Source: Sutcliffiella deserti (GTDB lineage: Bacteria; Bacillota; Bacilli; Bacillales; Bacillaceae_I). From it: a DNA stretch of 64,000 nucleotides. Positions 61,648 to 64,000 of the stretch are shown piece by piece; position 1 is the stretch's first letter; the number at the start of each line of letters is the position of its first letter. The notes under the pieces are model-generated. The model saw only the letters and a program-made list of their open reading frames with translations, did not search any database and was not told the origin of the DNA. The translations under genes were made by a program, and so were the position numbers. The stretch lies in contig NZ_JAIQDB010000001.1 in the NCBI RefSeq assembly GCF_020037475.1, positions 806,001 to 870,000 of the forward strand. Direction: 5' to 3'.

Positions 61648-64000
61648 TTATAAATCTTCAAGTGTGACAACCGATCCTTTTCCAGATGATTGTGCTGGTG
61701 TTACCATTAACCTTCTAGGCAAGCGTGCTCTTAATTCCTGAACATGACTGATGACACCAACAGCCAAGTGATTGGATTGCAGTTTTTCAAGTGCTGTAAC
61801 GACCCCATCTAACAGTTCATGGTCCAAAGTCCCGAATCCTTCATCCAAGAAGAAGAACTGTAGAGGATATTCCCCTCTTAGCTGTATCTGAGCAGACAAT
61901 GATAACGCAAGGGCAAGCGAGGTCAAGAAAGTCTCACCACCAGATAGGCTAGACACGGGCCTCCTTACTCCACCATTTGCATCATCACGAATAATAAAAC
62001 CACCTTGTGAATCCATTTCTAACGCATATCTTTGACGAGTAAGATGTCCTAGTCTCTCTGAGGCATCTCTGCTAATTTGAAGCAGCTGTTCTTCTGCCAA
62101 ATATTCTACAAAGCCATTTCCTTTAAATACTGCTTGTAGCTTTTGATATTGCTGAATTTCACTTGAGAGTTTTTCTTTATGTTCTTCCAAGGCTCTGTAC
62201 CTTTCGTTACGATCTTTGATGGAGGACAGATGTTGAAAGGAAGCACTTTTTGCTTCTATTTCTTCCCGAAGTTTTTGTCTTTTATCGTTCAATCGCTCTT
62301 GAAGTTCCAGCCAATCGGACTGTTCTAATACTTCTTGTCCAATCAACGAGTTTAATCTGTTCCAATCATTCTCCATTGATTTAAGAGTTTCCCAATAGTT
62401 CTTCACTTTCTCTTTCCAACCATCTTTATGTCCTATAAAGTTAATGGCTTGTTCTACTTCATCCTTAGAAGAAAATGAGGTTTTCTCTAGAGCAAGATTC
62501 CATCTATCCCCAAGGCTTTCCTGACGCGAAGTCGTTTCATCCAGCATATGCTCACTTTGCTTCAAGTTTTTATCGGTTTCATGAAAGTGATTTTGAGCCT
62601 CTGTCCAGTCCTGATAAGACTTCGTCTCCTGCTCATGAAGCTTCGTTAATTCCTTTCCCAATGTTTTTAAACCTTCCACAACCGAGTTTTCTTCGGTGAT
62701 GTTTTTTATTTCTGCTTTCGTCTCTTCGATTCGTGAGCACACTTGCTCTCGTTCTAAGTTATTTTGGAAGATAACTTTTTCTTCTGCTAATAAAAGTTCT
62801 TGCGCTCTTTTTAATTCTTTCTCTTTTCTTTCTATAAAATCCACACTTGTGTTAATTCGTTCTTGTAGTTCTTTTTTTTGCTTTTCCACTTCTTTTGCAT
62901 TATAGAAATCTTCTTCTATACTCTCATATGTGATTTCTGGAAAATCGCTCTTCCACAAACTCTGCTTTTCTTCTAGCTCAGCTCTTGTTTCTGAAAGCCT
63001 TGCATTCCATGTAGACCATTGATCTTCATAGCTCTGCATTAACTTTTCTGACTCATTAAGTCTAGTTTCCCATGTTTTAAGTGTTTGATTAAATTCCAGC
63101 TTCTTCTCTTGTATGTGGATATAATCTTGAACAAGAGCTTTTTGCTCTGTTTCAATGAGATGATATTTTTCAATTAGCAGTGCAGGTTTTTCCTTACTTT
63201 GATGGTATTCCTTTTCCCACTGATCAACCTTTTCAGTCGATGGAGTTGGGTTTGGCACGGACTGTTCTTTGTTGATTTCACGGAAAATCTCAGAAGCTAG
63301 CTGTTCTAACTTTAGTTTAATGGTGACATTTTCTTGTTTTTCTTGTTGTACAGATGAAATTAGCTTTTCCATGCCGTTTTGTTCTCGACTACTTGCGATT
63401 TCACTCATGCTTTCATGAACAGGTTGACTTGGATGGTGGGTTGATCCACAAACAGGACAAGCTTCCCCTTCTTTAAGCGATTTTGCCAATTCCAATGCAA
63501 GTTGATGAAGTTTTAAATCCTCTGCTAATCTTTTTTCTTCTTGCAGAAATAAATCCACCTGGGATCCTAACCAATCAAGTTGTAGTGTTAGCTCAGCGGC
63601 TTTTGTATAATACTTTTCGGTATGGTTGAAATAGACTATAATTTCTTTTTTTACTGTAGCGAGCTCATTTTCTGCTTTTAGGTTTTCCCTCTTATAGAGC
63701 TGCACTTTTTCCTGTAACTTTTGAGTTTCCTTATTAGTTTCCGCTAAGTTCTTTTCTAGTAACTTTACTTCTTGTTTTTTATCATAAGCTGATTGGAGTT
63801 TTTCTAAATGATCTTGCGCTTGTGTTTTCTGAGCCAATTGATCCTTCAAGCTTTTTTGCTTCGAGATTGCCTTTTCGTAAATTTCCAAAATCTGTTTTTC
63901 TTGTTGCTTTGCAATGCTTAATTGTTTATTGTTAGCCGTCAGAGCAACATCATACTGGGTTAATTTATTTTGATGTGCTTTCATTCCTTCTTCTAGCCTA
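61648..64000 (-). CDS. sbcC: SbcC exonuclease subunit, C-terminal part (5' end beyond the window)
   Basis: About 783 residues of the SMC-like ATPase of the SbcCD (Mre11-Rad50-type) nuclease, which trims hairpins and processes DNA ends. Visible from N to C: long coiled coil; zinc hook GEACPVCGSTHHPSQP, about 175 residues into the visible part; second coiled coil; C-terminal ABC half with signature PVSSLSGGETFLTSLALALS and Walker B FFFLDEGFGTLD. The N-terminal Walker A lies outside. The reading frame stays open to the right edge, so the ATG at 63984 is internal, not the start. Confidence 0.93.
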   Translation of the reverse strand, partial: RLEEGMKAHQNKLTQYDVALTANNKQLSIAKQQEKQILEIYEKAISKQKSLKDQLAQKTQAQDHLEKLQSAYDKKQEVKLLEKNLAETNKETQKLQEKVQLYKRENLKAENELATVKKEIIVYFNHTEKYYTKAAELTLQLDWLGSQVDLFLQEEKRLAEDLKLHQLALELAKSLKEGEACPVCGSTHHPSQPVHESMSEIASSREQNGMEKLISSVQQEKQENVTIKLKLEQLASEIFREINKEQSVPNPTPSTEKVDQWEKEYHQSKEKPALLIEKYHLIETEQKALVQDYIHIQEKKLEFNQTLKTWETRLNESEKLMQSYEDQWSTWNARLSETRAELEEKQSLWKSDFPEITYESIEEDFYNAKEVEKQKKELQERINTSVDFIERKEKELKRAQELLLAEEKVIFQNNLEREQVCSRIEETKAEIKNITEENSVVEGLKTLGKELTKLHEQETKSYQDWTEAQNHFHETDKNLKQSEHMLDETTSRQESLGDRWNLALEKTSFSSKDEVEQAINFIGHKDGWKEKVKNYWETLKSMENDWNRLNSLIGQEVLEQSDWLELQERLNDKRQKLREEIEAKSASFQHLSSIKDRNERYRALEEHKEKLSSEIQQYQKLQAVFKGNGFVEYLAEEQLLQISRDASERLGHLTRQRYALEMDSQGGFIIRDDANGGVRRPVSSLSGGETFLTSLALALSLSAQIQLRGEYPLQFFFLDEGFGTLDHELLDGVVTALEKLQSNHLAVGVISHVQELRARLPRRLMVTPAQSSGKGSVVTLEDL

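Overview
The window looks like a chromosome segment of a low-GC, spore-forming member of the Bacillaceae (Bacillus/Sutcliffiella-like). The evidence is gene content and order: app oligopeptide transport genes, yjaZ, fabF-fabH, comZ-med, yjaV-yjaU, yjzD, clpB and yjzC; then the yitW/V/U/T/S/L/K group; then asnO, yisN-like, yisL, rocD, yisK, yisI, the gerP operon, yisB and sbcC. These blocks follow Bacillus subtilis synteny closely. Most genes have strong GGAGG-type ribosome binding sites, and GTG or TTG starts are common. I saw no rRNA, tRNA, prophage, IS transposase or CRISPR array.

Layout. 1-5435: app peptide ABC transporter (permease cut by the window edge) and the YjaZ metalloprotease-like protein. 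5436-11856: fatty-acid initiation and elongation genes behind a FapR-type operator, then competence genes med-comZ and yjaV/yjaU. 11857-13257: a repeat-rich intergenic zone holding one overlooked 45-residue ORF. 13258-23359: yjzD, clpB (CtsR-type operator), yjzC, the yit genes and small conserved proteins. 23421-24889: an acetyltransferase and a stress-type dehydrogenase. 25616-34084: a complete maltodextrin module (LacI-type regulator, anchored amylase, permeases, binding protein, divergent neopullulanase) with at least five LacI/CcpA-like operators. 34200-38651: AraC regulator, MATE pump and PII-ammonium transporter pair behind a TnrA-like box.

38760-47148 is the most distinctive region: two convergent carotenoid operons. 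The + strand block encodes a CruF-like hydratase-family protein, a PlsC-like acyltransferase, a CrtQ-like glycosyltransferase and a CrtP-like oxidase. The - strand block encodes two CrtN-like desaturases and a CrtM-like synthase. Together they suggest an acylated, glycosylated C30 apocarotenoid pathway like that of pigmented Bacillus indicus/firmus. The crtM gene sits beside asnO, where B. subtilis keeps only yisP.

47538-64000 is yis synteny: asnO, a DUF2777-like gene, a FIST-PAS-GGDEF-EAL signalling gene in the place B. subtilis has wprA, yisL, rocD, yisK, yisI, a DUF418 protein, the gerP spore-coat/germination operon with an extra gerPF copy and a sigma-K-like promoter, yisB and the C-terminal part of sbcC. 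Three repeat families run through the intergenic regions: a GC-rich element of about 120 bp, tandem 20-bp or 53-bp arrays found next to it, and hairpin-ended elements of about 90-190 bp, two of which flank the FIST gene. No repeat family has an assigned function here.
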